Shown: positions 17,358 to 27,114, counted from the first letter of the stretch. The stretch is 64,000 nucleotides of DNA from Xanthomonas sp. (GCF_017163755.1 NZ_JAFIWC010000017.1:58964-122963), one strand, 5' to 3'. Notes: generated by a model not told the origin, from the sequence alone. Translations and numbers: made by a program.

Positions 17358-17387
17358 AGTGTAGCGGAACCGTTAACGGACAGACAA
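17358..17387 (-). promoter_or_regulatory. Candidate petABC promoter
   Basis: Minus strand: TTGTCT (17387-17382), 18-nt spacer, TACACT (17363-17358). The spacer contains the palindrome CCGTTAACGG. The predicted start is about 70 nt upstream of the petA ATG. Consensus-based inference. Confidence 0.4.
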
Positions 17388-17427
17388 TGCATTGCGTGCC
17401 GGCGTCGCGCCGGCGCTGTCCGCCGGC

Positions 17428-18402
17428 TCAATGCGCGCTCGCCAGTACGCCGCGATAGCGCTCGGCGAGCACGCCGACGCGCTGCACGTAGCGCTGGGTC
17501 TCGCTGTACGGCGGCACGCCGCCATGCCGGTCCACCGCGCCTTCGCCGGCGTTGTAGCCGGCGGCGGCCAGCGTGAGGTTGCCGTTGAAGCGCTTCAGCA
17601 GCCAGGCCAGGTACTGCACGCCGCCGCGGATGTTCTGCGAGGCGTCGAACGAATCGCTGACCCCGAAGCGGCGCGCGGTGGGCGGCATCAGCTGCATCAG
17701 CCCCTGCGCGCCGGCGCGGCTCAGCGCGAGCGGGTTGTACGCCGACTCGGCGTGGATGATGGCGCGCACCACCGCCTCGTCGACCCCGTACTCGCGCGCC
17801 GCCGCGGCGATCTCGTTCTGGTACGCGGTGGTGTTCAGGCGCACCGCGCCGAAGTTCACCCCCGGGTTGGCGGCGCAGGCGTAGCAGGTCTCGATGAAGC
17901 TGTAGTGGATGGTGCGCACCGTGCCCAGGCTGGCGACCTGGGTGGGACGGGCGCTGGTGTAGTGGCGCACCCCGTCCTTCATGTACGAATAGACCTGGCC
18001 GCTGATCACCCGGCGCGGACCGGACGGCGCGGCCCTGGCGGCCGGCACCGAAGCGGCGACGCGGTTCGGCGCTGCGCCGGCGGTGATCGCCGTGGCGGGC
18101 GGGGCGCTGATGATGGTCGCCGGCGCGCCGGGGTCCGGCGCCTGGGCCGCGGCGATGGCGACGCCGCGGCTGGCGGCGGCGTCCGTGGCGGGCGCTGGCG
18201 CCGGCACCTGCGGCATCGCGCGCGGCGCGCGGCGGTCCGGGACATAGCGGCTGACCACGCTGCAGCTGGCCCCGGACACGCGCTTGCTGACGTAGCTGGG
18301 AATGCCGTCGCCGCCGACGCACTTGTACAGGGTGCCGGCGCTGACCGGCGCAGCCGACAACGTGGCGATCACTATCCCCAGCAGCCCCACCATCCCCTTC
18401 AT
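17428..18402 (-). CDS. Periplasmic lytic transglycosylase (SLT domain)
   Basis: Cleaves the MurNAc-GlcNAc bond of peptidoglycan with 1,6-anhydro product formation. The 324 residues begin at the ATG at 18402, which gives a clean signal peptide (MKGMVGLLGIVIATLSAAPV then SAG); the longer frame upstream is not signal-like. An N-terminal DUF4124-like segment (LYKCVGGDGIPSYVSKRVSG, about 26-45) is followed by a Pro/Ala-rich linker. The C-terminal SLT domain (about 195-320) has catalytic Glu219 in IIHAESAYNPLALSRAGAQG, then LMQLMPPTA and AAAGYNAGEGAV. The domain order resembles other xanthomonad SLT proteins. It lies upstream of petA on the same strand but is probably a separate unit. Confidence 0.9.
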   Translation of the reverse strand: MKGMVGLLGIVIATLSAAPVSAGTLYKCVGGDGIPSYVSKRVSGASCSVVSRYVPDRRAPRAMPQVPAPAPATDAAASRGVAIAAAQAPDPGAPATIISAPPATAITAGAAPNRVAASVPAARAAPSGPRRVISGQVYSYMKDGVRHYTSARPTQVASLGTVRTIHYSFIETCYACAANPGVNFGAVRLNTTAYQNEIAAAAREYGVDEAVVRAIIHAESAYNPLALSRAGAQGLMQLMPPTARRFGVSDSFDASQNIRGGVQYLAWLLKRFNGNLTLAAAGYNAGEGAVDRHGGVPPYSETQRYVQRVGVLAERYRGVLASAH

Positions 18403-18618
18403 GGCGGCGAGTGTCCCAACTTCGCCGACGCTTGCCAAGTGCGCGCCGCCGCTACCGGGACCGGCGACCCGTTTGCGGCCTTCCGCGGCCGTCATCGGAC
18501 CTGGCCCATCGATGGCCGCCACTGCCCGATCCTCGCGCCCTACCCCTCCCCCGCTCGCCCGGTCCGTAGCCATCTTGTGGCACCCACCCGAGGACACCGC
18601 CGGCATAGCCGCCGCGCG

Positions 18619-19578
18619 TCACTGCGTATCGTCGCCGACGCAGGCCGCGGCCGCGCGCAGCGCCGCCAGCAGCGCCGGCCTGAGCGCCTGGCCGTCGATC
18701 AGCTCGAACGGGACCCCCAGCGTCAGCAGTTCCGCCGCCAGCCAGGCCGGGGACTCGGCGCCCATCGACAGCCGGCAATCGCCGTCCTCGCCCGCCTCCA
18801 GCACCCCGCACCACGGCGGGATGCGCGCGGCCAGTTCGGCCGGATCGCCGCGCAGGCGTACCCGCAGCTGCACCGGGAACGACGCGAAACTGATCGCTTC
18901 GCGCACCATCTGCGCCGGATCGCGCGGCGGCAGCCGCGCCGGAGCCACCTGGCCGAGCGCCAGCGGCGCGTCGATGCGGTCGACCCGGAACGTGCGCCAG
19001 TCGGCGCGATCGCGGTCCCAGCCCAGCAGGTACCAGCGGCGTCCGTAGTTGATCAGGCGCAGCGGCTCGATCCAGCGCCGGCTGGCCCGGCCCTGGTGGT
19101 CGCGATAGGCGAAACCGAGCAGGCGGCGGTCGCGGCAGGCGCCGGCGATGCCGATCAGCAGCCGGGAGTCCGGCACCGCGGCGTCGTGCCCCAGCGACAC
19201 GGTCACCGCGTGCAGCGCGCCGGCACGCTGCCGCACCCGCGCCGGCAGCAGCGGATCCAGCTTGGCCAGCACCCGCAGCGCCGTGTCCTCCAGGCCGCTC
19301 ATGCTCGCCGCCGCCGCGCGCAGCGCCACCGCGACCGCCACCGCCTCCTCCTCTTCGAACAGCAACGGCAGCATCTGCGCGCCGGCCGCCAGCTGGTAGC
19401 CGCCACCGACCCCCGACGAGGCCCGCACCGGATAGCCCAGGCCGCGCAGGCGCTCGACGTCGCGGCGCAGGCTGCGCCGGTCCACGCCCAGACGCTCGGC
19501 CAGCTCGGCGCCCGGCCAGACCCGGCGGGTCTGCAGCAGGGCGATCAGGCGCAGCATGCGGGATGCGGGGGAAGCCAT
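18619..19578 (-). CDS. YafY-type transcriptional regulator (HTH + WYL domain)
   Basis: A 319-residue DNA-binding regulator. The N-terminal DeoR-like HTH (about 8-60) includes LAERLGVDRRSLRRDVERLR and the wing GYPVRASSGVGGGYQL. The WYL ligand-sensing domain (about 140-215) contains RRWIEPLRLINYGRRWYLLG, and a C-terminal WCX-like extension follows. The ATG at 19578 is chosen because it directly precedes the HTH; longer upstream starts would run through the divergent promoter and into the GST gene. It is divergent from the GST gene across 75 bp and is a natural candidate for its regulator. Confidence 0.88.
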   Translation of the reverse strand: MASPASRMLRLIALLQTRRVWPGAELAERLGVDRRSLRRDVERLRGLGYPVRASSGVGGGYQLAAGAQMLPLLFEEEEAVAVAVALRAAAASMSGLEDTALRVLAKLDPLLPARVRQRAGALHAVTVSLGHDAAVPDSRLLIGIAGACRDRRLLGFAYRDHQGRASRRWIEPLRLINYGRRWYLLGWDRDRADWRTFRVDRIDAPLALGQVAPARLPPRDPAQMVREAISFASFPVQLRVRLRGDPAELAARIPPWCGVLEAGEDGDCRLSMGAESPAWLAAELLTLGVPFELIDGQALRPALLAALRAAAACVGDDTQ

Positions 19579-19653
19579 CGCCCCACCGTATTGCGGACAC
19601 GATCCGTCCGCAATAGCGCCTAGCATGGGCTCACCACCCCAGGAGCGCCCGCC

Positions 19654-20277
19654 ATGCCCACCGCCGACCGCCACATCACCCTGTACCACAACGCCAAATC
19701 GCGCTCCAAGGGCGTGCTGATCCTGCTCGAGGAACTGGGCGCCGACTATGCGATCGAGCGCCTGGACCTGCAGAAGGGCGAACAGCTGGCGCCGGAGTAC
19801 CTGGCGATCAACCCGATGGGCAAGGTCCCGGCGATCGTCCACGCGGGGGTGGCGATCACCGAACAGGTCGCGATCTACCAGTACCTGGCCGACCTGTACC
19901 CCGAGGCGGGGCTGGCCCCGGCGATGGGCGATCCGCGCCGCGGCCCCTACCTGCGCTGGCTGGCGTTCTACGGCTCGGCGTTCGAGCCGGCGGTGATCGA
20001 CCGCGCGCTCAAGCGCCAGGCGCCGCCGCGGGCGCTGTCGCCCTATGCCGACTGCGACACGGTGATGGGCGTGGTCGACGACCAGCTGGCGCGCGGCGAC
20101 TACCTGCTGGGCGAGCGCTGCACCGCGGCCGACGTGCTGTGGGGCAGCGCGCTGGGCTGGATGGTCGGCTTCGGCCTGATGGACCCGCCGGCGCCGACCC
20201 GCGCCTATGTCGAACGCATGGCGGCGCGGCCGGCGGTGCAGCGCGCGCAGGCGGTCGACGCGGCCGCCGAGGCCTGA
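19654..20277 (+). CDS. Glutathione S-transferase family protein
   Basis: A 207-residue cytosolic GST. The thioredoxin-like N-domain has [20 protein letters not shown] (about 8-27; a Ser near residue 16-18 is the likely catalytic residue of beta/zeta-type bacterial GSTs). [10 protein letters not shown] (about 53-62) carries the cis-Pro, and the glutathione-contacting Glu-Gln is in [18 protein letters not shown]. The helical C-domain has the N-capping/hydrophobic-staple motif [10 protein letters not shown]. The physiological substrate is unknown. Start ATG at 19654 with AGGAGCG upstream. It is divergently paired with a WYL regulator. Confidence 0.9.
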   Translation: MPTADRHITLYHNAKSRSKGVLILLEELGADYAIERLDLQKGEQLAPEYLAINPMGKVPAIVHAGVAITEQVAIYQYLADLYPEAGLAPAMGDPRRGPYLRWLAFYGSAFEPAVIDRALKRQAPPRALSPYADCDTVMGVVDDQLARGDYLLGERCTAADVLWGSALGWMVGFGLMDPPAPTRAYVERMAARPAVQRAQAVDAAAEA

Positions 20278-20348
20278 GCCGCCTGCGCGCGGAAGCCGGC
20301 CCGGGTAGACTAGCCGGCTTCCCTTTCCACCCGCCTGGATTAAGCGCC

Positions 20349-21761
20349 ATGACCGGGACCGTCCTGCATCCCCTGCCCTCCGCCGGCACCCCGGCCGCGG
20401 CCACGCCCGCGGTGCGCGGCAAGCTGTACATCAAGACCCACGGTTGCCAGATGAACGAGTACGACTCGGCCAAGATGGCCGACGTGCTCGCCGCCGCCGA
20501 GGGCCTGGAGCTGACCGACAACCCCGAAGAAGCCGACGTGGTGCTGGTCAACACCTGCTCGATCCGCGAGAAGGCGCAGGAGAAGGTGTTCAGCCAGCTC
20601 GGCCGCTGGAAGGCGCTGAAGGCCGGCGGCCGGCCGGTGATCATCGGCGTGGGCGGCTGCGTGGCGTCGCAGGAGGGCGAGGCGATCGTCAAGCGCGCGC
20701 CCTACGTGGACCTGGTGTTCGGCCCGCAGACCCTGCACCGCCTGCCGGAGCTGATCCGCGCGCGGCGCGAATCGGGCAAGTCGCAGGTGGACATCAGTTT
20801 CCCGGAGGTGGAGAAGTTCGACCGCCTGCCCGAACCGCGCGCCGAAGGCCCGTCGGCGTTCGTGTCGATCATGGAGGGCTGCTCCAAGTACTGCTCGTTC
20901 TGCGTGGTGCCCTACACCCGCGGCGAGGAGATCAGCCGCCCGTTCGAGGACGTGCTGGTGGAGGTGGCGCAGCTGGCCGCGCAGGGCGTGCGCGAGATCA
21001 ACCTGCTCGGCCAGAACGTCAACGCCTACCGCGGGCCGTACGCCGATGCCGAGGCCGGGGAGCAGCCGCAGTACGCCGACCTGGGCCTGCTGATCCGCAG
21101 CATCGCGCAGATCGACGGCATCGGCCGCATCCGCTTCACCACCTCGCACCCGCTGGAGTTCAGCGATTCGCTGGTCGATGCCTACCGCGACGTGCCGCAG
21201 CTGGCCAATTACCTGCACCTGCCGGTGCAGGCCGGCAGCGACCGCATCCTCAGCGCGATGAAGCGCGGCTACACCGCGCTGGAATTCAAGCAGAAGATCC
21301 GCAAGCTGCGCGCGGTGCGCCCGGACATCTCGATCAGCTCGGACTTCATCGTCGGCTTCCCCGGCGAGACCGACGCCGACTTCGAAAAGACCATGAAGCT
21401 GATCGAGGACGTGGGCTTCGACCAGAGCTTCTCCTTCATCTACTCGCGCCGGCCCGGCACGCCCGCCGCCGACCTGGAGGACGACACCTCCGATGCGGTC
21501 AAGCACGCGCGGCTGGCGCGGCTGCAGGCGCACATCAACGCGCACTCGCTGCAGATCTCGCGCGGCATGGTCGGCAGCGTGCAGACGGTGCTGGTCGAAG
21601 GCCCGTCGAAGAAGAACCCGGCCGAGCTCACCGGCAAGACCGAGAACATGCGCTCGGTGAACTTCGCCGGCGACGCGCGCCTGATCGGCCAGTTCGTCGA
21701 GGTGGCGATCACCGAGGCGCTGAGCAATTCGCTGCGCGGGCGCCTGCTGGCGACGGACTGA
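20349..21761 (+). CDS. miaB: tRNA-2-methylthio-N6-dimethylallyladenosine synthase
   Basis: Radical-SAM methylthiotransferase that converts i6A37 to ms2i6A37 in tRNAs reading UNN codons. It has 470 residues. The N-terminal UPF0004 domain carries three cluster cysteines ([27 protein letters not shown]). The radical-SAM motif [18 protein letters not shown] lies near residue 177, and a C-terminal TRAM domain (about 405-468, with [16 protein letters not shown]) follows. The ATG at 20349 follows the GST stop by 71 nt. In many gammaproteobacteria miaB is followed by phoH-ybeY-corC; here an opposite-strand efflux operon intervenes. Confidence 0.96.
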   Translation: MTGTVLHPLPSAGTPAAATPAVRGKLYIKTHGCQMNEYDSAKMADVLAAAEGLELTDNPEEADVVLVNTCSIREKAQEKVFSQLGRWKALKAGGRPVIIGVGGCVASQEGEAIVKRAPYVDLVFGPQTLHRLPELIRARRESGKSQVDISFPEVEKFDRLPEPRAEGPSAFVSIMEGCSKYCSFCVVPYTRGEEISRPFEDVLVEVAQLAAQGVREINLLGQNVNAYRGPYADAEAGEQPQYADLGLLIRSIAQIDGIGRIRFTTSHPLEFSDSLVDAYRDVPQLANYLHLPVQAGSDRILSAMKRGYTALEFKQKIRKLRAVRPDISISSDFIVGFPGETDADFEKTMKLIEDVGFDQSFSFIYSRRPGTPAADLEDDTSDAVKHARLARLQAHINAHSLQISRGMVGSVQTVLVEGPSKKNPAELTGKTENMRSVNFAGDARLIGQFVEVAITEALSNSLRGRLLATD

Positions 21762-21840
21762 GCGAGCGAGACCGCACAGCCGGCGCGACCGCGCCGGTCG
21801 CGCCACGGCCGCATGCGCGCGCCTGCGGCGCCGGACCGGC

Positions 21841-22926
21841 TCAGTCCAGCCGCTTGCGGAAGCGCGCGATCGCCAGCGCCATCATCGCCGCGGTGAACGC
21901 GAGCAACGCCAGCACGTCCGGCCACAGCTCCGACAGCGGCGCGCCGCGCAGCATCACGCCGCGGATCAGGCGCACGAAATGGGTCAGCGGCAGCACCTCG
22001 GCCAGCCATTGCGCCAGCGTCGGCATGCCGTCGAACGGGAACATGAAGCCCGACAGCAGGATCGACGGCAGGAACAGGAAGAAGGTCATCTGCATCGCCT
22101 GGAACTGCGATTGCGCGCGGGTGGAGATCAGCAGGCCCAGGCTCAGGTTGGCGACGATCAGCAGCAACGCCGCCGCGTACACCGCCCACAGGCTGCCGCG
22201 CACCGGCACCTCGAACAGCCAGGCGCCGAGCAGCAGCACCAGCGTGGTCTGGATCAGCCCCACCGCCACGTAGGGCAGCACCTTGCCGATCATCAGCTCG
22301 GCGCTGGACACCGGCGTGGTGATCAGCATCTCCAGGTTGCCGCGCTCGCGCTCGCGCACGATCGCCATCGCGGTGAACATCACCAGGGTCATGGTCAGGA
22401 TCACTCCGATCAGCCCCGGCACCACGTTCACCGGCGAGCGCCGCTGCGGGTTGTACAGCGGCAGCACGCTGATGGCGGTCTGCCGCGCGGCCGCGGCGTC
22501 GCCGTCCAGCGGCAGCTGCGCCAGCTGCCGCGCCGCGGCCTGCACCGAGATGTCGCTGCCGTCGACGATCACCTGCAGCGCGTCGCGGCCCTCGATGCGG
22601 CGGCGTTCGAAGTCGGCCGGCACCACCACGCCGATCTTGATCCGGCCGCGGCGCAGCAGCGCCTGGATGTCCTGCGGCGTGCTCGCCGGCGCCGCGGCGC
22701 GGACCACGCCGGTGGCGAACAGGTCCTGCACCAGCGCGCGCGAACCGGCGGTGCCGGCCATGTCCGCGACCGCGGCCGGCAGATGGCGCACGTCCAGGTT
22801 GATCGCATAGCCGAACAGCAGCAGCTGCAGGGTCGGGATGCCGATCATCATCGCCAGGGTCAGCCGGTCGCGCAGCATCTGCCGCAGTTCCTTGACCACC
22901 ACCGCGGCGATGCGCTGCCGTTTCAT
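21841..22926 (-). CDS. ABC-2 type transporter permease (YbhS/YbhR-like)
   Basis: A 361-residue inner-membrane permease of an ABC-2 exporter. An N-terminal helix (LRDRLTLAMMIGIPTLQLLL then FGYAINLDVRHLPAAVAD) is followed by a large extracytoplasmic domain (about 45-165) and a C-terminal five-helix block containing IVRERERGNLEMLITTPVSS, the hallmark of this family. It overlaps the ATPase gene by 4 nt. Only one permease gene is present, whereas E. coli ybhGFSR has two, so it probably acts as a homodimer. Last gene of the TetR-MFP-ATPase-permease operon. Confidence 0.9.
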   Translation of the reverse strand: MKRQRIAAVVVKELRQMLRDRLTLAMMIGIPTLQLLLFGYAINLDVRHLPAAVADMAGTAGSRALVQDLFATGVVRAAAPASTPQDIQALLRRGRIKIGVVVPADFERRRIEGRDALQVIVDGSDISVQAAARQLAQLPLDGDAAAARQTAISVLPLYNPQRRSPVNVVPGLIGVILTMTLVMFTAMAIVRERERGNLEMLITTPVSSAELMIGKVLPYVAVGLIQTTLVLLLGAWLFEVPVRGSLWAVYAAALLLIVANLSLGLLISTRAQSQFQAMQMTFFLFLPSILLSGFMFPFDGMPTLAQWLAEVLPLTHFVRLIRGVMLRGAPLSELWPDVLALLAFTAAMMALAIARFRKRLD

Positions 22927-23870
22927 GCCGCCGCCTGCGCGTCGCGGCGGCGAGTGGCGGCGACGAACACGTCCTCCAGGTTCGGCGCCACCGCGGCGAG
23001 TTCGGCGTCGATGCCGGCCTCGCGCAGGCGCTGCCGCAGCTGCGCCGCGTCGACGCCGCCGTCGGCGCCGAGCACGCGCAGTTCGTTGCCGATCTGCGCC
23101 ACGCTGAGCACGCCGGCGCTGCGATGCAACTGCGCCTGCGCGCGCCGCGGCGCGGCGGTGCGCACCGCGAAGGTGCGGCCTTGCAGCTGCGCGGTCAGGG
23201 TGTCGGGCGTGCCGTCGGCGACCAGCCGGCCCTGGTCGAGGATCGCCAGCCGATGGCAGCGCTCGGCCTCGTCCATGTAGTGGGTGGACACCAGGATGGT
23301 GGTGCCGGCGTCGGCCAGGTCGAAGAGCTTTTCCCAGAAGTCGCGGCGCGATTCCGGGTCCACCGCGCTGGTCGGCTCGTCGAGCAGCAGCAGCTGCGGC
23401 CGGTGCACCACCGCGCCGGCCAGCGCCAGGCGCTGCTTCTGCCCGCCGCTGAGCGTGCCGGCCAGCTGCCGCTGCCGGTCGTCCAGGTCGTAGGCTTGCA
23501 GCAGGTCCTGCACCCGCGCGCGGCGCTCGCTGCGCGACAGGCCCTGCACGGTGGCCAGGAACTCCAGGTTCTCGCGCACGCTCAGGTCCTCGTACAGCGA
23601 AAAGCGCTGGGTCATGTAGCCCATGCGCAGGCGCAGCGCCTCGGCCTGCTCGGGGATGCGCAGGCCGAGCACCTCGATCTGGCCGGCGCTGGGCGTCAAC
23701 AGCCCGCACAGCATGCGGATGGTGGTGGACTTGCCGGAGCCGTTCGGCCCCAGGAAGCCGTAGACGCTGGCGCGCGGCACGCTCAGGTCCACCGCGTCGA
23801 CCGCGGTGAAGTCGCCGAAGCGCTTGCTGACGCCGCGCGCGCGGATCGCGATGTCGGCGGCGTCATTCAT
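22923..23870 (-). CDS. ABC transporter ATP-binding protein (YbhF-like, single domain)
   Basis: A 315-residue nucleotide-binding subunit of the drug-type ABC-2 exporter. Walker A GPNGSGKST (about 41-49), Q-loop YMTQRFSLYE, signature LSGGQKQRLALA (about 140-151), Walker B LLLLDEPTSAVDP, and H-loop STHYMDE are all intact. About 95 residues follow the ATPase core. E. coli YbhF has two ATPase halves, whereas here there is one. The ATG overlaps the stop of the upstream membrane-fusion gene by 8 nt (ATGAATGA). Confidence 0.93.
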   Translation of the reverse strand: MNDAADIAIRARGVSKRFGDFTAVDAVDLSVPRASVYGFLGPNGSGKSTTIRMLCGLLTPSAGQIEVLGLRIPEQAEALRLRMGYMTQRFSLYEDLSVRENLEFLATVQGLSRSERRARVQDLLQAYDLDDRQRQLAGTLSGGQKQRLALAGAVVHRPQLLLLDEPTSAVDPESRRDFWEKLFDLADAGTTILVSTHYMDEAERCHRLAILDQGRLVADGTPDTLTAQLQGRTFAVRTAAPRRAQAQLHRSAGVLSVAQIGNELRVLGADGGVDAAQLRQRLREAGIDAELAAVAPNLEDVFVAATRRRDAQAAA

Positions 23871-24834
23871 CCGCGCCGTCCGCGAACCGCACGCGCACCG
23901 GCAGCCCCGCCGGCAATTGCGCGGCGCCGGCGTCCAGCTGGACCTCGGCCAGGTAGCTCAGGCGTTCGGCGTCGTCGCCGCTGAGCGCGTAGTACGGGGT
24001 GAACACCGGTTCGCTGCGGATCATGCGCACCCGTCCCGGGTAGGCGCGCTCGCCGCCGCCGACGTACACCTGCGCGCGCTGCCCGACCTGCACCCCGGCG
24101 CGCAGCGGCTCGGGCACGTAGACCCGCGCGTACGGCGCATCGCCGACCAGCAGGATCGCCAGCGCCGCGCCGACCGGCGCCTGGTCGCCGAGCTTGTAGG
24201 GCAGGCTGTCCACGCGCCCGGCGCGCGGCGCGACCAGGCTCAGCCGCTCCAGGGTCAGCGCCTGTCCGGCGGCCTGCGCGGCCGCCGCCGACAACGCCGC
24301 CTCGCCCTGTTGCAGCTGTTCGCTGCGGGTGCCGTGCAGCAGTTCCTGCAACGCCTGCTGCGCCGCGCGGGCCTGCGCCTGCGATTGCGCGGCGGCGGCG
24401 CGGGCGCGGTCCACGTCGGCCGCGGCCACCAGCTGGCGCGCGCCCAGCGGCTGCAGCCTGCGGTAGTAGGCGTCGGCGTCCACCGCCTGCGCCTGCACCG
24501 CGGCCAGATTGGCGCGGGCCTGGGCGATGGCCTCCTGGCGCGGGCCGGCGACGCGTTCGTCGAGCAGCCCGCGGCTCTGCGCCACCTGCGCCCGCGCCGC
24601 GTCCAGCTGCGCCTGGGTGCGGTCCGGCTCCAGCTGCAGCAGCGCGGTCCCGGCCTGCACGCGCTGACCTTCGCGCACGTCGATGCGCACGATGCGCTCG
24701 GCGGCCGGCGCCGGCACCCCGATACGGTCCCATTCCAGCGTGCCGGCGGCCTGCGGCGGCGCGGCCTGGCAGCCGCCCAGCAGCGCCGCGGCGAGCGCCC
24801 AGGGCAGCCCGCGGGTGGCGATCGACGGGTTCAT
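23863..24834 (-). CDS. HlyD/YbhG-type membrane fusion lipoprotein
   Basis: A 323-residue periplasmic adaptor linking the ABC exporter to an outer-membrane channel. The signal has a lipobox (AAALLGGCQAAPP, Cys near 22), so it is probably a lipoprotein. Next come the first biotinyl-lipoyl half (about 45-70, VREGQRVQAGTALLQLEPDR), a long alpha-hairpin with Ala/Gln-rich coiled coil (about 72-190), the second lipoyl half (LVAPRAGRVDSLPYKLGDQA) and a beta-barrel domain. The ATG at 24834 overlaps the TetR stop (ATGA). Confidence 0.92.
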   Translation of the reverse strand: MNPSIATRGLPWALAAALLGGCQAAPPQAAGTLEWDRIGVPAPAAERIVRIDVREGQRVQAGTALLQLEPDRTQAQLDAARAQVAQSRGLLDERVAGPRQEAIAQARANLAAVQAQAVDADAYYRRLQPLGARQLVAAADVDRARAAAAQSQAQARAAQQALQELLHGTRSEQLQQGEAALSAAAAQAAGQALTLERLSLVAPRAGRVDSLPYKLGDQAPVGAALAILLVGDAPYARVYVPEPLRAGVQVGQRAQVYVGGGERAYPGRVRMIRSEPVFTPYYALSGDDAERLSYLAEVQLDAGAAQLPAGLPVRVRFADGADE

Positions 24835-25574
24835 GGCTTCAGCTCCAGGCCGCGCTCGAGCAGCGCCAGGGTGTGCACGCGCACGGCTTCCATGTCCAGC
24901 TCCTCGGCCTGGAACAGGCGCTTCCAGATCGGCGCCCCGGCCGCCGGGAACATGGTCAGTCCCACCAGCGACACCATCAGCAGGCGCGGGTCCAGGCCGG
25001 CGTTGAGTTCGCCGCGCTGCTGCGCCTGGGCGAAGCGCGCGGCCATCTGCTGCGCCAGCATCGGCCCGATCCGCGTGGTCAGCAGCTCGCGCAACGCGCC
25101 GCCCTCGCTGACCACCTCGCGGATCCACAGCGGCGGCAGCCACGGATGCCGCACCACCAGCGCGGCGATGCCGTTGACGAAGCCGGCGATCAGCGCGCCG
25201 GCGCCGGCATCGGTCTGCAGCAGCGTCTGGCGCAGCTCCACGAAGATCGGCAGCACGCGTTCGGCCACCACCGCCTCGAGCAGCTGCGCCTTGTCGCCGA
25301 AATAGTAGTGCGCCAGCGCCGGCGTGACCCCGGCCGCGCGCGCGATGTCGCGCAGCGAGGCGGCGGCGATGCCTTGCGCGGCAAAGCAGTCCAGTGCGGC
25401 CTGGAGCAGGCGCGCGCGCTGGTCTGGGGAATGCGCGTTCGGCCGGCCTGGCGCGCGGCCGCGGCGCGGCGGCGTGCTGTCGGCGGCAGCGGCGTCGGCG
25501 GCGGGGTCCTCAGCGGCGGGAGCGTGGCCGGGCGGCTTGCGTGCGCTCGGCTTGGAGGGTCTGGAGGTAGCCAT
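24831..25574 (-). CDS. TetR-family repressor (CecR/YbiH-like)
   Basis: A 247-residue regulator heading the efflux operon. A roughly 45-residue Ala/Pro-rich N-terminal tail precedes the HTH (about 52-98: LLQAALDCFAAQGIAAASLR then DIARAAGVTPALAHYYFGDK). The C-terminal ligand domain resembles CecR, which also heads ybhGFSR in E. coli. A shorter protein starting within the tail is possible. Directly upstream (25581-25604) is a highly AT-rich inverted repeat, a likely autoregulatory operator. Overlaps through the operon imply tight co-translation. Confidence 0.9.
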   Translation of the reverse strand: MATSRPSKPSARKPPGHAPAAEDPAADAAAADSTPPRRGRAPGRPNAHSPDQRARLLQAALDCFAAQGIAAASLRDIARAAGVTPALAHYYFGDKAQLLEAVVAERVLPIFVELRQTLLQTDAGAGALIAGFVNGIAALVVRHPWLPPLWIREVVSEGGALRELLTTRIGPMLAQQMAARFAQAQQRGELNAGLDPRLLMVSLVGLTMFPAAGAPIWKRLFQAEELDMEAVRVHTLALLERGLELKP

Positions 25575-25580
25575 GCAGAT

Positions 25581-25604
25581 ATTTAATTCATCAATTAATT
25601 AAAT
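25581..25604. promoter_or_regulatory. AT-rich inverted-repeat operator in front of the TetR-efflux operon
   Basis: Arms ATTTAATT (25581-25588) and AATTAAAT (25597-25604) flank an 8-bp spacer and begin 7 nt upstream of the tetR start codon. The 24 bp contain only one C and no G, in a background of roughly 70% GC. Position and symmetry fit a TetR binding site overlapping the promoter or translation start. Confidence 0.6.
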
Positions 25605-26130
25605 TTCAAGCGGTCGCCGACGAACGGTGTGTCGGCTCGTCATCAATCGGCTCGTCATCAACAAGCGTCGGCAATGCGATCGCGACCAAGCGGCGCATCC
25701 CGGCGGCAGACGGCTACCGGTACTGACGCGGTCCACTCGCGCTGACGCTGCCTGGCGCGGCAGCGCGCGATACGCGCCCCGGGAGCGCGCCGCAATCCCC
25801 TTGTCGCCGCCCCATCCCACGGCGGCATCGGCCGACGTTGCGTGCCTGCCTCGATGACCGGGCCTGCCGACAACGCCGGGCCATTCGGCAGCGACGCGGC
25901 CGCACAGCGCCACGCCGGACCGTGCCGCGCATCCACGCCATCCGCGCGATTCCGCACCGCGTCAAGGCGCGCCGTACAGTGCCGTGCAACGTCCTGGCGC
26001 AGCATCGCCGCCTTGCTTCGCCACCCTCGCCGCGTTCGCGCTGTCTGGCCCTTCACGGCCGCGCGCGCTACGCTTCCATCCCCTGTCCTAACGACGCTGG
26101 CGCGGTTCCGCGCGCCGTGTCCGAGCCTTG
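25605..26130. other. Intergenic region between the efflux operon and phoH
   Basis: About 525 bp with no supportable gene. It includes a perfect two-copy 15-bp tandem repeat (TCGGCTCGTCATCAA at 25632-25646 and 25647-25661). It must contain the phoH promoter; no clear -35/-10 pair was recognised. Confidence 0.5.
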
Positions 26131-27114
26131 ATGACCACACCCGCGCAAAGCGATTTTTCCCTGGAACCGGCCGACACCGAACGCCTGGCCAACCTCGCCG
26201 GCCCCTTCGACGAACATCTGCGCCAGATCGAACTGCGCCTGGGCGTGGAGATCTCCAACCGCGGCAACGTCTACCGCGTGACCGGCCCGGCCGCCGCGGT
26301 GACCGCCGCCGAGAAGCTGCTGCGCGCGCTGTACGAGGAAGCCGACAGCGTGGTGTTCGACAACCAGGCCATCCACCTGCGGCTGAACCAGGCCAACGTC
26401 GAGCACGTGGCCGAGCGCGCCTACGAGCCGCAGGAGGTCGCGATCAAGGTCAAGCGCGGCACCGTGCGCGGCCGCGGCGCCAACCAGGCCAAGTACCTGC
26501 ATGCGATCGCCACCCACGACATCAATTTCGGGGTCGGCCCGGCCGGCACCGGCAAGACCTTCCTGGCGGTGGCCAGCGCGGTAGAGGCGCTGAACGAATC
26601 GCGCGTGCAGCGGCTGATCCTGGTGCGCCCGGCGGTGGAGGCCGGCGAGAAGCTCGGCTTCCTGCCCGGCGACCTGAGCCAGAAGGTGGATCCGTACCTG
26701 CGCCCGCTGTACGACGCGCTGTACGAGATGCTCGGCGTGGAGAAGGTGGTCAAGCTGCTGGAGAAGAACGTCATCGAGATCGCGCCGCTGGCCTACATGC
26801 GCGGGCGCACGCTCAACGATGCGTACGTGATCCTGGACGAGGCGCAGAACACCACCATCGAGCAGATGAAGATGTTCCTGACCCGGCTGGGCTTCGGCAG
26901 CACCGCCGTGGTCACCGGCGACCTGACCCAGATCGACCTGCCCAAGCACGTGAAGTCGGGGCTGCGCGACGCGATCGAGGTGCTGCACGAGGTCGACGGG
27001 GTCAGCTTCACCTTCTTCGAGGCGCGCGACGTGGTCCGCCATCCGCTGGTCGCGCGCATCGTCAACGCCTACGAGAAGCGCGACGCGGTCGACAAGCAGA
27101 CGGGGCCGGCATGA
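26131..27114 (+). CDS. ybeZ: PhoH-like ATPase (YbeZ)
   Basis: A 327-residue cytosolic RNA-associated NTPase that partners with YbeY in rRNA maturation. An N-terminal KH-like region (about 30-90) precedes the ATPase core: Walker [13 protein letters not shown] (about 137-148), Walker [11 protein letters not shown] (about 231-240) and [14 protein letters not shown] at 26131 is preferred; a TTG codon immediately before it is in frame but adds one residue only. Its stop overlaps the ybeY start (ATGA). First gene of ybeZ-ybeY-hypothetical-corC-DUF4105. Confidence 0.95.
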   Translation: MTTPAQSDFSLEPADTERLANLAGPFDEHLRQIELRLGVEISNRGNVYRVTGPAAAVTAAEKLLRALYEEADSVVFDNQAIHLRLNQANVEHVAERAYEPQEVAIKVKRGTVRGRGANQAKYLHAIATHDINFGVGPAGTGKTFLAVASAVEALNESRVQRLILVRPAVEAGEKLGFLPGDLSQKVDPYLRPLYDALYEMLGVEKVVKLLEKNVIEIAPLAYMRGRTLNDAYVILDEAQNTTIEQMKMFLTRLGFGSTAVVTGDLTQIDLPKHVKSGLRDAIEVLHEVDGVSFTFFEARDVVRHPLVARIVNAYEKRDAVDKQTGPA

